A stretch of 64,000 bases of DNA from Rhizobium sp. ACO-34A (GTDB lineage Bacteria > Pseudomonadota > Alphaproteobacteria > Rhizobiales > Rhizobiaceae), in assembly GCA_002600635.1 (NCBI GenBank), contig CP021371.1:2917001-2981000 (forward strand), read 5' to 3'. Every line of letters starts with the position of its first letter. The stretch's first letter is position 1. The notes beneath the pieces were generated by a model. That model did no database searches. It worked only from the letters and a program-made list of their open reading frames with translations, and was not told the DNA's origin. Shown here one piece after another: positions 40,311 to 49,672 of the stretch. A program made the position numbers and the translations under genes.

Positions 40311-41209
40311 TTGGAAACCGCCGCAGCCGCCCTCGTTCTCAGGAGTGCCAGGAACCCGTTCAGCGCCGGGTTGTCATTGTTGCGCCGCCAGGCAACGGAG
40401 AGTGTTACCGGCTGCGGCAGCCTCAGGTCGACATCACGCATGACCATGGATTCGAATTGCAGCTGGCGGGCAGATTCGGGAACGAGGGCAATGCCCAACC
40501 CGGCCTGCACCAGCGCCAGGATCGCATGGATCTGGGACATGTAATGGACATAGCGCGGAGTGACCCCCACGGACAGGAACACCGCCGCCAGCAGGTCATA
40601 GAAATAACGCGCCTCGACAGGTGAATAACCGATGCAGGTTTCCTGATCGAAGTCCTGCGCCGTGATCGTTCGCCGGCGCGCAAGAGGATGGTCTATAGGA
40701 ATGGCGCAGACCAGTTTTTCTCGCGCAACCACAAAGAAATCAAGCTCCTCATGCCCAACCACCGGGCGCATGAGCCCGACATCGATCTGACCGGAAGACA
40801 GCGCTTCCAGCTGCTCCTGAGTCACCATTTCCTTGAGCGTGAAATCGATGTTGCGCAGCGGCACCTTCGCCGCAGTCAACAGTTGCGGCAGAAAGCTGTA
40901 GCTCGCGGATGCCGTGAAGCCCACGGCCAGCGCACCGTCCCTGCCCTCGGCAATGCGTCGCGCCGACAGCGATGCGCTCTCGGCGAGGTTCAGGATCCGC
41001 CGGACCTCGATCAGAAAGGACCGCCCGGCCGGCGTCAGCTTTACCGAGCGACTCGACCGGTTGAGCAGCTCGACGCCCACCTGATGCTCCAGTTGCTGAA
41101 TCTGCCGGCTGAGCGGCGGCTGGGTCATGTGAAGGCGGGCAGCGGCACGTCCGAAATGCAGCTCGTCGGCCACGGCAGCAAAGCAGCGAAGGTGACTGAG
41201 TTCAAACAT
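40307..41209 (-). CDS. LysR-family transcriptional regulator
   Basis: Transcription factor of 300 aa. The N-terminal HTH ([24 protein letters not shown], then [13 protein letters not shown]) is canonical, and the rest is a type-2 periplasmic-binding-like effector domain. The [15 protein letters not shown] sequence is that of the BenM/CatM-type subgroup, which sense carboxylic acids. It is divergent from the kdgD-like gene and reads toward the ABC operon, so it plausibly controls both. ATG 41209 fits the usual LysR start; an in-frame ATG 24 bp earlier is weaker. Confidence 0.92.
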   Translation of the reverse strand: MFELSHLRCFAAVADELHFGRAAARLHMTQPPLSRQIQQLEHQVGVELLNRSSRSVKLTPAGRSFLIEVRRILNLAESASLSARRIAEGRDGALAVGFTASASYSFLPQLLTAAKVPLRNIDFTLKEMVTQEQLEALSSGQIDVGLMRPVVGHEELDFFVVAREKLVCAIPIDHPLARRRTITAQDFDQETCIGYSPVEARYFYDLLAAVFLSVGVTPRYVHYMSQIHAILALVQAGLGIALVPESARQLQFESMVMRDVDLRLPQPVTLSVAWRRNNDNPALNGFLALLRTRAAAAVSN

Positions 41210-41330
41210 TGATGCTCCATACGTATCGAACAATGCTTATTTTTATGTCGATAGCATCAATTGTAAAGCCTATAAATTGTGCGACTGGCGCTTCTTGCCG
41301 AAGACCGCACAAACAAATGGGATTGAATTG

Positions 41331-42287
41331 ATGAGCCGCATGACACCGCAGGAAATGGCCGGAGAGATTTCGAAAGGGCTTCTGTCCTTTCCGGTAACCC
41401 ACTTCGACAAGACCGGTGCCTTCCAGCCCGAACCTTTCCGTGACCACCTCGAATGGCTGACCGGCTTCGGCCCGGCAACCTTCTTCGCCGCCTGTGGTAC
41501 GGGCGAGTTCTTCTCGCTTTCGCCGGCAGAAGTGGAGACCGTGACCCGCGTCGCCATCGACCAGATGAAGGGCCGCGTGCCGGTCATCGCCGGCGCCGGC
41601 TACGGCACGTCGATGGCCATTGAAATGGCCGCCCGTGCGGAAGCCGCAGGCGCTGACGGCCTGCTGGTGCTGCCGCCCTACCTGATCACGCCGGAAAGCG
41701 CCGGGCTCGAAGCCCATGTCGAGGCGATCTGCGCCTCCACCAGGCTTGGCGTCACGATCTACAATCGCGACAACGCCATTCTGGATGAATATGCGCTGGC
41801 CCGCCTTGCGGAGCGTTGCCCCAACCTCGTCGGTTACAAGGACGGCGTCGGCGACGTCGAACTGATGGTCCGCATCCAGAGCCTGCTCGAAGGACGCCTG
41901 ACCTTCATCGGCGGCCTGCCGACGGCAGAAACCTTCGCGCTGCCCTATCTGGACATGGGCGTTAACACCTATTCCTCGGCGATCTTCAACTTCGTGCCGC
42001 AGTTCGCCATGGACTTCCATGCAGCCGTGCTGCGTCGCGACCATGCGGCCATCATGCAGGGATTGCGCAATTTCGTTCTGCCCTATATCGAAATCAGGTC
42101 GCGTCGTCGTGGCTATGCCGTCTCGATCGTGAAGGCCGGATTGCGCGCCATCGGCCGCGATGCAGGCCCGGTTCGCTCTCCCCTGGTGGATCTCACGGAA
42201 GCTGAAATGTCGGAACTGACCGCATTGATCGAGGGTATCGAGACCAGCGCTCCGCTGTCCCGTAAGCCCGCGGACGCAAGCGCGTGA
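41331..42287 (+). CDS. kdgD: 5-dehydro-4-deoxyglucarate dehydratase (DHDPS/NAL superfamily)
   Basis: Class I aldolase-fold enzyme (318 aa). KdgD dehydrates and decarboxylates 5-keto-4-deoxy-D-glucarate to 2-oxoglutarate semialdehyde. Family features: Schiff-base Lys170 in [10 protein letters not shown], Tyr144 in VTIYNRDN, and GTGEFFSLS at 56-64 in place of the GTTGE of DHDPS. The start ATG 41331 follows a weak site; ATG 41340 is also possible. Overlapping its end (GTGA) is the FAD oxidase gene, and an aldehyde dehydrogenase follows, which fits KdgD plus semialdehyde dehydrogenase. Another DHDPS-family activity cannot be excluded. Confidence 0.82.
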   Translation: MSRMTPQEMAGEISKGLLSFPVTHFDKTGAFQPEPFRDHLEWLTGFGPATFFAACGTGEFFSLSPAEVETVTRVAIDQMKGRVPVIAGAGYGTSMAIEMAARAEAAGADGLLVLPPYLITPESAGLEAHVEAICASTRLGVTIYNRDNAILDEYALARLAERCPNLVGYKDGVGDVELMVRIQSLLEGRLTFIGGLPTAETFALPYLDMGVNTYSSAIFNFVPQFAMDFHAAVLRRDHAAIMQGLRNFVLPYIEIRSRRRGYAVSIVKAGLRAIGRDAGPVRSPLVDLTEAEMSELTALIEGIETSAPLSRKPADASA

Positions 42288-43708
42288 CACTTGCAGCCGA
42301 ACCTCTTCTGACAGCACTTGCTGCTGTGGTCGGCACGGATCGGGTTTTGACCGATCCGGCCGATCTCACACCCTATGAGACCGACTGGCGAGGCCACTTC
42401 AAGGGCAAGGCGCTCTGCGCCGTTCTGCCCGGCTCGACCGCCGAAGTCGCTGAAATCGTGAGGCTTTGCGCCGAGGCCGGCGTTGCGGTGATTCCGCAGG
42501 GCGGCCGCACGGGACTGGTCGGCGGCGGCGTGCCCAACGATGCCGGCACCGCCGTCGTTCTCAATCTTGCGCGGATGAACAAGGTTCGGTCACTGGATCC
42601 CATGGCGATGACAATCGCCGTGGATGCCGGAATAACGCTTGCCGCAGCGCGTCAGCATGCGGCAACGGCACAACTCAACCTTCCGATCCTGATCGGCTCG
42701 GAAGGTTCCGCCCAGATCGGCGGCGTCATCGGCACCAATGCCGGCGGCAGCAATGTTCTGCGCTACGGCATGACCCGCAATCTGGTCATGGGCCTGGAGG
42801 TCGTACTGCCGGACGGACGCATCTGGAATGGCATGCGCGCGCTGACCAAGGACAATACCGGTTATGCACTGCGCCACCTCTTCATCGGCAGCGAGGGCAC
42901 ACTCGGCATCGTCACCGGCGCCGTGCTGCAACTGGCGCCGGAACCACAGCGCACCACCACGGCATTCTGCCCGGTCGTCGACATCTCCTCAGCCCTGTCG
43001 CTCCTCGACAGCCTGCGCCGGGCGCATTTCGACGCACTGGTCGCCTTCGAATACATCAGTGCAGCAACCGTCGCGCTGATCGCGAAATATCGCCCCGAGC
43101 TTGCCTCGACCCTTTCCGTCACCACTGAGACCGGCGACTGCCTGCTGATCGAATTCGCCCATATGCGCGCCTCGGAAGAAGCAGATGCGGCGATCGAGAC
43201 CGACCTTGGAAACGCGTTCGAGCACGGCTGGATCACCGACGCCCTGATCGCCTCCAGCGAAACGCAGCGGAAGGCGATGTGGGCCTTCCGCGAGGCGATT
43301 TCCTTTGCGCAGAACGACGCCGGTTACTCCGTCAAGAACGACGTGTCGGTACCGGTCGCGCGCATCCCGGATCTGCTGAGCGAAGCGACCGCAGCGGTTG
43401 CGGCTGTCACACCGGTGGCACAACCCATCTGCTACGGCCATCTTGGCGATGGCAACATCCATTTCAATTTCAGCCCCGCGACCCCGGAAATATCGGGGGA
43501 ATTGCGCACGCTCGAACCCGCCATCGTGGCGGCGCTGAACGGTGTGGTGCAGTCGCTCGACGGTAGCTTCTCGGCCGAGCACGGCATTGGCCAGGCAAAG
43601 GTCGAGACGTTGGCAAAGTTCCGCGCCGGAATGGAGCTGGAACTGATGCGGGCGATAAAGACGCTGCTCGATCCGGATAACAGAATGAACCCGGGCAAGG
43701 TCGTATAG
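42284..43708 (+). CDS. FAD-linked 2-hydroxyacid oxidase/dehydrogenase (D-2-hydroxyglutarate / D-lactate type)
   Basis: FAD-binding PCMH-type oxidoreductase (474 aa). The phosphate-binding loop is [14 protein letters not shown] near 68-82. The C-terminal substrate domain ends with AEHGIGQAK, the HGIG motif of D-lactate / D-2-hydroxyglutarate dehydrogenases. The start is GTG at 42284, overlapping the kdgD stop by four bases. It would return electrons to the quinone pool while converting a D-2-hydroxyacid to a 2-oxo acid; such an intermediate fits with 2-oxoglutarate chemistry in this operon. Confidence 0.87.
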   Translation: MTLAAEPLLTALAAVVGTDRVLTDPADLTPYETDWRGHFKGKALCAVLPGSTAEVAEIVRLCAEAGVAVIPQGGRTGLVGGGVPNDAGTAVVLNLARMNKVRSLDPMAMTIAVDAGITLAAARQHAATAQLNLPILIGSEGSAQIGGVIGTNAGGSNVLRYGMTRNLVMGLEVVLPDGRIWNGMRALTKDNTGYALRHLFIGSEGTLGIVTGAVLQLAPEPQRTTTAFCPVVDISSALSLLDSLRRAHFDALVAFEYISAATVALIAKYRPELASTLSVTTETGDCLLIEFAHMRASEEADAAIETDLGNAFEHGWITDALIASSETQRKAMWAFREAISFAQNDAGYSVKNDVSVPVARIPDLLSEATAAVAAVTPVAQPICYGHLGDGNIHFNFSPATPEISGELRTLEPAIVAALNGVVQSLDGSFSAEHGIGQAKVETLAKFRAGMELELMRAIKTLLDPDNRMNPGKVV

Positions 43709-43788
43709 AAGGCCGCCCGGAGCTGAGACTAACGGAACCGGGACTGCCCGGAACCGATCATGATTGAATGAAAGATTTGGAGAAGAAC

Positions 43789-45222
43789 ATGACCTATCCC
43801 GCTCCCAAGATGTTCATCGCCGGTGTATGGCGCGGTGCCAGCAACGGCGCCTCCCTGCCGGTCATCAACCCGGCAACGGAAGAAGTGATCGGTCAGGTAC
43901 CGGTCGCAACCGAAGCCGACCTCGAGGAAGCGGTGGCTGCCTCCGTCGCCGGCTTCAAGATCTGGCGCGATGTCTCGGCGTTCGAGCGTTACAAGATCAT
44001 GCGCAAGGCCGCCGAACTCATGCGCAGCCGCTCGCAGGAGATCATCCGCAACCTGACCATCGAGCAGGGCAAGCCGCTCGCCGAAGCCACCATCGAAACG
44101 CTCGCCTGCGCAGACGTCATCGACTGGCTGGCCGAAGAAGGCCGCCGCAACTACGGCCGCCTCGTCCCTGCCCGCGCCACCAACGTGCAGCAACTGGTCA
44201 TCCGCGAGCCGGTCGGCCCGGTTGCGGCCTTCACCCCGTGGAACTTCCCCCTGAACCAGGCGGTGCGCAAGATTTCCGCAGCACTTGCTACCGGTTGCTC
44301 GGTCGTCATCAAGGCCCCGGAAGAGACCCCCGCCAGCGTCATGGCGCTGATCGCCGCCTTCGCCGATGCCGGCGTTCCCGATGGCGTCATCAATCTGGTC
44401 TTCGGTGTCCCGGCCCAGATCTCCGAATACCTGATCGCCCATCCCGACATCCGCAAGATCTCGTTCACCGGCTCGACCGCCGTCGGCAAGCAGCTGGCAG
44501 CACTCGCCGGCCTGCACATGAAGCGCAGCACGATGGAACTCGGCGGTCATGCCCCGGCTATCATCTTCGACGACGCCGACGTCGATCAGGCCGCAAAGCT
44601 TCTGGGCTTCAGCAAATATCGTAACGCCGGTCAGGTCTGCGTCTCGCCGACCCGCTTCCTCGTGCATGAGAACGTCTACGAGCGCTTCCTCGAAGGCTTC
44701 ATGGCGGTTGCGAAAAACATCAAGGTCGGCAACGGCCTGGACGAAGGCACCAACATGGGCCCGCTCGCCCATGACCGCCGTATTCCGGCGATGGAAACGC
44801 TGGTGGCCGACGCCCGCGCCAAGGGCGCCGAGATCGCCCTTGGCGGCGAACGTCTGAACAGCAAGGGCTACTTCTTCCAGCCGACGGTCATCACCAACCT
44901 GCCCTCGGACGCGCGTATCCTCAGCGAAGAGCCCTTCGGTCCGCTGGCACCGATGATCCCGTTCCGCGATACGGAAGCGATGATCGAGGAAGCCAACCGC
45001 CTTCCCTACGGCCTCGCTGCCTATGCCTTCACCTCTGCGGCGGAAACCCGCGCGCTTCTGGCGAAGAAGGTCGAGGCGGGTATGCTGACGATCAACCACC
45101 TCGGTCTCGCCCTTCCGGAAATCCCCTTCGGCGGCATCAAGGATTCCGGCCAGGGCTCCGAAGGTGGCACCGAGGCGCTGGACGCCTACGTCAACACCAA
45201 GCTGGTGACGGAAGCCATCTGA
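43789..45222 (+). CDS. NAD(P)-dependent semialdehyde dehydrogenase (succinate / 2-oxoglutarate semialdehyde type)
   Basis: Aldehyde dehydrogenase (477 aa). Catalytic residues are Cys284 (GQVCVSP), Glu250 (MELGGHAP) and Asn153 (TPWNFPLN). Its type matches succinate-semialdehyde and 2-oxoglutarate-semialdehyde dehydrogenases. TTGGAGAAGA precedes ATG 43789, deciding it over an ATG 21 bp upstream. As the step after KdgD it would give 2-oxoglutarate; it could also oxidise aldehydes made by the PuuB-like enzyme. The transcript ends at the terminator at 45345-45380. Confidence 0.9.
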   Translation: MTYPAPKMFIAGVWRGASNGASLPVINPATEEVIGQVPVATEADLEEAVAASVAGFKIWRDVSAFERYKIMRKAAELMRSRSQEIIRNLTIEQGKPLAEATIETLACADVIDWLAEEGRRNYGRLVPARATNVQQLVIREPVGPVAAFTPWNFPLNQAVRKISAALATGCSVVIKAPEETPASVMALIAAFADAGVPDGVINLVFGVPAQISEYLIAHPDIRKISFTGSTAVGKQLAALAGLHMKRSTMELGGHAPAIIFDDADVDQAAKLLGFSKYRNAGQVCVSPTRFLVHENVYERFLEGFMAVAKNIKVGNGLDEGTNMGPLAHDRRIPAMETLVADARAKGAEIALGGERLNSKGYFFQPTVITNLPSDARILSEEPFGPLAPMIPFRDTEAMIEEANRLPYGLAAYAFTSAAETRALLAKKVEAGMLTINHLGLALPEIPFGGIKDSGQGSEGGTEALDAYVNTKLVTEAI

Positions 45223-45256
45223 GGATTCCTGTCGCGAACCTCTTGAAATGAATGCT

Positions 45257-45341
45257 GGCCGCGAGACGATCGTTCCTCGCGGCCCGAAGAAATGGCGATG
45301 AATGTCCCCCACCCCATCATCGCCCGGCGGTTTGACCGCCG
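45257..45341 (+). other. Two stem-loops upstream of the terminator
   Basis: GGCCGCGAG (45257-45265) pairs with CTCGCGGCC (45276-45284), and CGGCGGT (45325-45331) pairs with ACCGCCG (45335-45341). Both lie in the 340-bp stretch between the aldehyde dehydrogenase and the next gene; nothing coding is seen there. They may stabilise the 3' end of the transcript. Confidence 0.5.
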
Positions 45342-45344
45342 TTC

Positions 45345-45380
45345 AGGCAGAAGCGGCTCCGGCAGCTTCTGCCTTTTTTT
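45345..45380 (+). terminator. Strong intrinsic terminator of the kdgD operon
   Basis: AGGCAGAAGC (45345-45354) pairs with GCTTCTGCCT (45365-45374) and is followed by a run of seven T (45374-45380). The T-run orientation stops rightward transcription. Confidence 0.85.
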
Positions 45381-45563
45381 CGGGATCAACAAAGCTGGAA
45401 TAGCTGGAGAGTAAAGTTTCGCGCCGATTTGACAAGTGTTATGCCTGCCAGTGAAAAGCCACGAAAGGAACATGAAACCGGCGGGACAAGCGCTCGTCAT
45501 GCATGGTACTGGAAAAAGCCGCACGATCACTGATCGGTCGGAGATAAATTGGAGGAAATACTT

Positions 45564-45866
45564 GTGAAAACTGTTGCCATCGTCCTGCCTGCGATTTTCG
45601 CAGCCCTGCCGGCCAATGCTGCCCTCTCCGGCTTCTACGACAGCGGAGAGCAGATCAACCTCATCCTTTCGAGCAGGGAAGTCGCCGATGCTGTGCGTCA
45701 GGCACCGATCGGCGCAATTTCCAACACCGGCACTCGCAAGGACGGCGCTCACGAGTGGACCGTCCGTGTTCAGGAGTGCGACCTCAAGGTCTACCTGACT
45801 CCGATCCCACCGAACGGACCGGGCAAGACCACTTACGAACTCGACGCCAGCGGAAAATGCGAGTGA
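45564..45866 (+). CDS. Small secreted hypothetical protein
   Basis: One hundred residues with a Sec signal peptide (KTVAIVLPAIFAALPANA, cleavage after ANA near residue 19). The mature part has two cysteines (CDLKV and the near-terminal CE), suited to one disulfide. The start is GTG 45564, fixed by a near-perfect GGAGGAAA eight bases upstream. It stands alone between the terminator and the convergent sulfur operon. No known family was recognised; a periplasmic location is inferred. Confidence 0.72.
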   Translation: MKTVAIVLPAIFAALPANAALSGFYDSGEQINLILSSREVADAVRQAPIGAISNTGTRKDGAHEWTVRVQECDLKVYLTPIPPNGPGKTTYELDASGKCE

Positions 45867-46059
45867 GCGCATAACCTCGCATCAGCGGGATGAACCGTGA
45901 GGCCTTACCCGGTGTCATGCAAATCCCGCCGCCGCCGTCAGGATTTACGCGAGATCATAACTCAGGATCGATATTGGGCCGCCCCGACGCGGCCCAGGGG
46001 ACAAGTCCGGTAAATGTGGACCGGGGCAGGATTACCGCCCCGGCCGCTTTAACTCAAGA

Positions 46060-46440
46060 TTACCTCTGCGGTGCCTGCGCCGCCGGCTGAGCGACTGCCG
46101 CGTCGCGTGCGCGGAGGAAGACAGTCTCCATCTGCCAGTGCTCGTTGGTGTAGCGTGGATCGCCGGCCCATTCGTCCCATCCGTGATGACGTCGGAACTC
46201 GCCCAGAAGACCGGAGGCGATGATCGCCTGTCGATCCACTGGCTCCGGTTGCTCCCAGTTCGGGCCGACATAGATGGCGTCATGCGTGCAATAGAGCTCG
46301 CACATGTAGCAGGTCTCGCAATCCTCCTGCCGTGCAATCCGTGGCGCCTGTCCTTCGACCAGTTCGAAGACATTGGTCGGACAGATCTCAACGCATTTGT
46401 TGCAGGCAGCGCAACGTTCCTCGACGATAAACTCGATCAT
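46060..46440 (-). CDS. Ferredoxin with two [4Fe-4S] motifs (AprB-like)
   Basis: Electron carrier of 126 aa. The first cluster uses Cys10, 13, 16 and 20 (CAACNKCVEIC), the second Cys41, 44, 47 and 51 (CETCYMCELYC). A 70-residue tail beyond the clusters (EQPEPVDRQAII, DEWAGDPRYTNEHWQ) is longer than in simple ferredoxins and resembles the tail that wraps the partner in adenylylsulfate reductase beta subunits. The gene overlaps the flavoprotein gene by four bases and is the last in the operon. It presumably passes electrons to that flavoprotein. Confidence 0.85.
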   Translation of the reverse strand: MIEFIVEERCAACNKCVEICPTNVFELVEGQAPRIARQEDCETCYMCELYCTHDAIYVGPNWEQPEPVDRQAIIASGLLGEFRRHHGWDEWAGDPRYTNEHWQMETVFLRARDAAVAQPAAQAPQR

Positions 46441-48026
46441 GATGCAAGCTCCAGCGGCTGGTCGCCGTCAGTGGCAGTGTAAAGGGGATCGAGACCACCG
46501 ACGACGATGCGCCGGTTGAAGCGGACATCGCTGTCCGGTCGGTCGTCGCGCTGGTGCATGCCTCGGCTCTCGTCGCGCGCCAGTGCTGACAGCACCGACC
46601 ACCGGGCCGTCGCCAGCATGGCAGCAGTCTCGCGGGTCCTGAGCACATTGCCGCCCTCGCCGGCCGCATGCGAGCGAAACACCTTCCAGACATCGTCCAG
46701 CACATCAGCCGAACGTTTCAGCTTTTCCCCGGTCCGGAAGATGTTCCGGTCAAAGGAAAGCGTCTGGTCCTGGATCAGGCCGAGCGCACCCTTCAGATCC
46801 ACGCCATGGGTCGATGGCGGCCGAAGCCCCGCCTGACCGATGGGGCGACCGGAATCCCGGGCGTTGTGGCGGGCCGCAAACTGTGCCGCTCCCGCCCCGG
46901 CCCACTGGCCGGAGGACAGCGCCCAGGCCGAATTGATGTTGCCGCCACCGGAAATCGCGCCGGCGACGAGTTCTCGTGTCGCCGCATCACCGGCGGCATA
47001 AAGGCCCGGCACAGATGTGCCGCAATCCGGCGTGACGACGCGCAGTCCGCCGATGCCCCGCACGGTGCCTTCGCCATGCATGGTCACCTCGAATTTCTGG
47101 CTATACGGATCGATGCCCCGGCGATGGAACGGCAGGAGGAAATTGGGCGAAATAATCGGCACCTTGGCGATGATGTCGGCCGGCGTGCGGCTGAGATCGC
47201 AGAACACCTTGCCTTTCAGCATCGCCGCCGCGAGCGGCCGGCTGATGTCCGGTCCCGGCGGCAGAGGAATGACATTGCCGTCCTCGTCGTAATAGGTGGC
47301 GAAGGCATAGGACATGGAACGCGTCATGTTCGTGCCGGCAAGCGCCACCGTGTAGTAATTGGTGAACTCCATGCCGGAAAGCTCGGCCCCCGCTTCGGCC
47401 GCCATCAGATAGCCGTCGCCGGTATTGGTGTGCGAACCAAGGAGGCCGGAGAGGAAGGACGTTCCCCCCGTCGCCAGCACCACGGCCCCGGCATTGACCT
47501 GCCATTCCCCGCCATGCTGGCGGCGAATGCCGCGAGCGCCGGAAACGGATCCATCCGGCCGCTGCAACAGTTCGAGGGCCGGACAATGGTCGAGCACGGT
47601 GACGCCGAGACTGTCGATGAGTTTGCGCAAAGCCCGCATATATTCTGGCCCGCGTAGCTCGCGATAACGCGTGGCCCCTGTCTCGTCGCGGGAAAAGTCG
47701 TAGAAGCCATGCAGGGTCGGTAGGGTTTCCCAGGTCTTTTCCAGAACACGCGCCATCCATGTGGGATCGTTGAGGCCGAAGCCGGCGATCAGGCGCTTGC
47801 GGATGGCGGTCTCACGCGCCTCCGGCGGATCCGGCGGAATCCACCAATGTCCCGGCCCGGCGGTTGCCGTCACGCCGCTCGTTCCGCAATAACCCTTGTC
47901 GGCCAGAATGACGGTGGCGCCAGCACGACGCGCTGCGGCTGCCGCCCAGGTACCGGCAAGGCCGCCGCCGATGATCAGCACGTCAGCACCGAGCTGGATG
48001 CTGTGTTCGCTCGTATTCCTGCTCAT
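46437..48026 (-). CDS. FAD-dependent oxidoreductase of the fumarate reductase / APS reductase alpha family (AprA-like)
   Basis: Flavoprotein (529 aa). The N-terminal FAD motif is IIGGGLAGTWAA near 18-29; later regions include GSHTNTGDGYLMA, GLYAAGDAATRELVAGAISGGGNI and the C-terminal ARDESRGMHQRDD typical of the family. In a four-base overlap with a two-cluster ferredoxin it looks like an AprAB pair, but it sits in an organosulfur uptake operon of an aerobe rather than with sulfate-respiration genes. ATG 48026 has GAGGA upstream and follows the ATPase stop by one base. The substrate is not known. Confidence 0.83.
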   Translation of the reverse strand: MSRNTSEHSIQLGADVLIIGGGLAGTWAAAAARRAGATVILADKGYCGTSGVTATAGPGHWWIPPDPPEARETAIRKRLIAGFGLNDPTWMARVLEKTWETLPTLHGFYDFSRDETGATRYRELRGPEYMRALRKLIDSLGVTVLDHCPALELLQRPDGSVSGARGIRRQHGGEWQVNAGAVVLATGGTSFLSGLLGSHTNTGDGYLMAAEAGAELSGMEFTNYYTVALAGTNMTRSMSYAFATYYDEDGNVIPLPPGPDISRPLAAAMLKGKVFCDLSRTPADIIAKVPIISPNFLLPFHRRGIDPYSQKFEVTMHGEGTVRGIGGLRVVTPDCGTSVPGLYAAGDAATRELVAGAISGGGNINSAWALSSGQWAGAGAAQFAARHNARDSGRPIGQAGLRPPSTHGVDLKGALGLIQDQTLSFDRNIFRTGEKLKRSADVLDDVWKVFRSHAAGEGGNVLRTRETAAMLATARWSVLSALARDESRGMHQRDDRPDSDVRFNRRIVVGGLDPLYTATDGDQPLELAS

Positions 48027-48027
48027 T

Positions 48028-48789
48028 TCAGATCGTCCTCTCTGCGCCGTGCCGCACACCCAGCCAGTCGAGCAACTGCCCGCGAATTCTGGCGAATGCC
48101 GGATCTGCCACATCACGCGGACGCGGCAGGTCGATCACTTCCTCATGGGCGATAATGCCGTCCTTCATCACCAGCACGCGGTCTGAAAGCAGCACGGCCT
48201 CCTCGACATCATGGGTGACAAGCAGGACGGCGCAGCCGTGGCGTTGCCAGAGTTCGCCGACGAGTTCCTGGGCCTTGATGCGGGTCAACGCATCGAGCGC
48301 CGCAAAGGGCTCGTCGAGCAACAGCAGGTCCGGTTCGCGCACCAGTGCCCGGGCCAGCGACGCCCGCTGCGCCTCACCACCGGACAGCACCTTCGGCCAT
48401 TGCTCTGCACGATGCCCGATACCGACCTCTTCGAGCGCATCGACCGCCCTCTTGCGGTCTCCACCGGGCAGGCCGAGCACCACATTGCGCCAGACCTTCT
48501 TCCACGGCAGCAGGCGCGGCGCCTGAAAGGCCACGGCGCGGCGGAAGGGAACCTCGACATCGCCGGTGAACTCCCGGTCGAGATCGGCGAGGATACGCAG
48601 GAGCGTGCTCTTGCCGCAGCCGCTCGCCCCCAGCAGCGCCACGAATTCCCCCGGCGCGATATCGAGATCGAGTTCCTGCAGCACATCGCGTGCGCCGAAG
48701 CGGCGGGAAAGGCTGCGGACGGAAACCGCCGAACGGGCAGCGGGTGGGACATGCCCCGGGCTTACGCCCCGTTGAATGCCGGTCGCCAT
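48028..48789 (-). CDS. ABC transporter ATP-binding protein, nitrate/sulfonate/taurine family (SsuB/TauB-like)
   Basis: ATPase subunit (253 aa). Walker A is GASGCGKST, signature LSGGEAQR and Walker B LLLDEPFAALD; the H-loop VTHDVEEA follows. It overlaps the permease gene by 28 bp and is followed by the flavoprotein gene, so this transporter and the flavoprotein/ferredoxin pair are one transcription unit. The family imports sulfonates, taurine, nitrate or pyrimidine precursors; the LLM enzyme upstream points to organosulfur. Confidence 0.9.
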   Translation of the reverse strand: MATGIQRGVSPGHVPPAARSAVSVRSLSRRFGARDVLQELDLDIAPGEFVALLGASGCGKSTLLRILADLDREFTGDVEVPFRRAVAFQAPRLLPWKKVWRNVVLGLPGGDRKRAVDALEEVGIGHRAEQWPKVLSGGEAQRASLARALVREPDLLLLDEPFAALDALTRIKAQELVGELWQRHGCAVLLVTHDVEEAVLLSDRVLVMKDGIIAHEEVIDLPRPRDVADPAFARIRGQLLDWLGVRHGAERTI

Positions 48790-49652
48790 GACAGGAATAC
48801 CTTCTCAAGAGTACGGACGGTGAAATCGACGGCAAGCCCAAGCAGCGCATAGACGACAAGGCAGACGACGATGACATCGGTCTGGAAGAACTCGCGGGCA
48901 TTGGCCATGAGATAGCCGATGCCGGCGGTGGCGTTGATCTGCTCGCCGAAAACCAGCGCCAGCCAGGCAATGCCGAGCGAATAACGCAGGCCCACCAGAG
49001 CATTGGGCAGGGCTCCGGGCAGCACGACGTTGAGGATCATCTGCACGCGGGAAAGGCCGATCGTTCGCCCGACCTCGATCAGTGACTGATCGACATTGCG
49101 GATGCCGGCATAGACGTTGAGGTAGAGCGGAAAGGCCGTGCCGAGCGCAATCAGCGCGATCTTCGGCGCCTCGCCGATGCCGAACCAGATGATCAGCAGC
49201 GGGATGAGCGCCACGTTCGGCACCGTGCGCAGCATCTGCATCGTGGCGTCGATCAGGTCTTCGCCAAGCCGGAACAGGCCGGACAGCACGGCGAGCGAAA
49301 CGCCCACCGTGCCGCCAATGGCAAGACCGATCAGCGCCCGGCTAAGCGAAACCCACATGGCTTGCGGCAACTCGCCGGTCTCGATCAGCCGCGACGCGCT
49401 GGAAAGCACGGTGGACGGACCGGCCAGAACCTCGCCCGGCAGCACGCCGGTCACCGATGCGATGTGCCACAGCAGGATCAGCGCCACCGGTCCCGAGGTC
49501 CGCCGCAGCCAGCGGGGTATCCCCCGCCCGGCTGCCGAAACCGGTTCGATCCTCTGCAATGCGACACCGGCCCCATCCGCCTTCGCGGCCAGTTGCGGTT
49601 CCTGTTGCCGGAGCTCTTCCGTGCGCGACAGGTCAATCGTTGCGAAAGCCAT
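48762..49652 (-). CDS. ABC transporter permease, sulfonate/taurine family (SsuC-like)
   Basis: Inner-membrane subunit (296 aa) with about six hydrophobic helices after a 50-residue N-terminal extension. The EAA-type loop (IEVGRTIGLSRVQMILNVVLPGALPN) is near 190-215. The gene follows the solute-binding protein by 20 bp and overlaps the ATPase. It forms the homodimeric channel of the transporter. Confidence 0.9.
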   Translation of the reverse strand: MAFATIDLSRTEELRQQEPQLAAKADGAGVALQRIEPVSAAGRGIPRWLRRTSGPVALILLWHIASVTGVLPGEVLAGPSTVLSSASRLIETGELPQAMWVSLSRALIGLAIGGTVGVSLAVLSGLFRLGEDLIDATMQMLRTVPNVALIPLLIIWFGIGEAPKIALIALGTAFPLYLNVYAGIRNVDQSLIEVGRTIGLSRVQMILNVVLPGALPNALVGLRYSLGIAWLALVFGEQINATAGIGYLMANAREFFQTDVIVVCLVVYALLGLAVDFTVRTLEKVFLSWRPAFNGA

Positions 49653-49672
49653 GATCTACACTCCGCCCGGGA

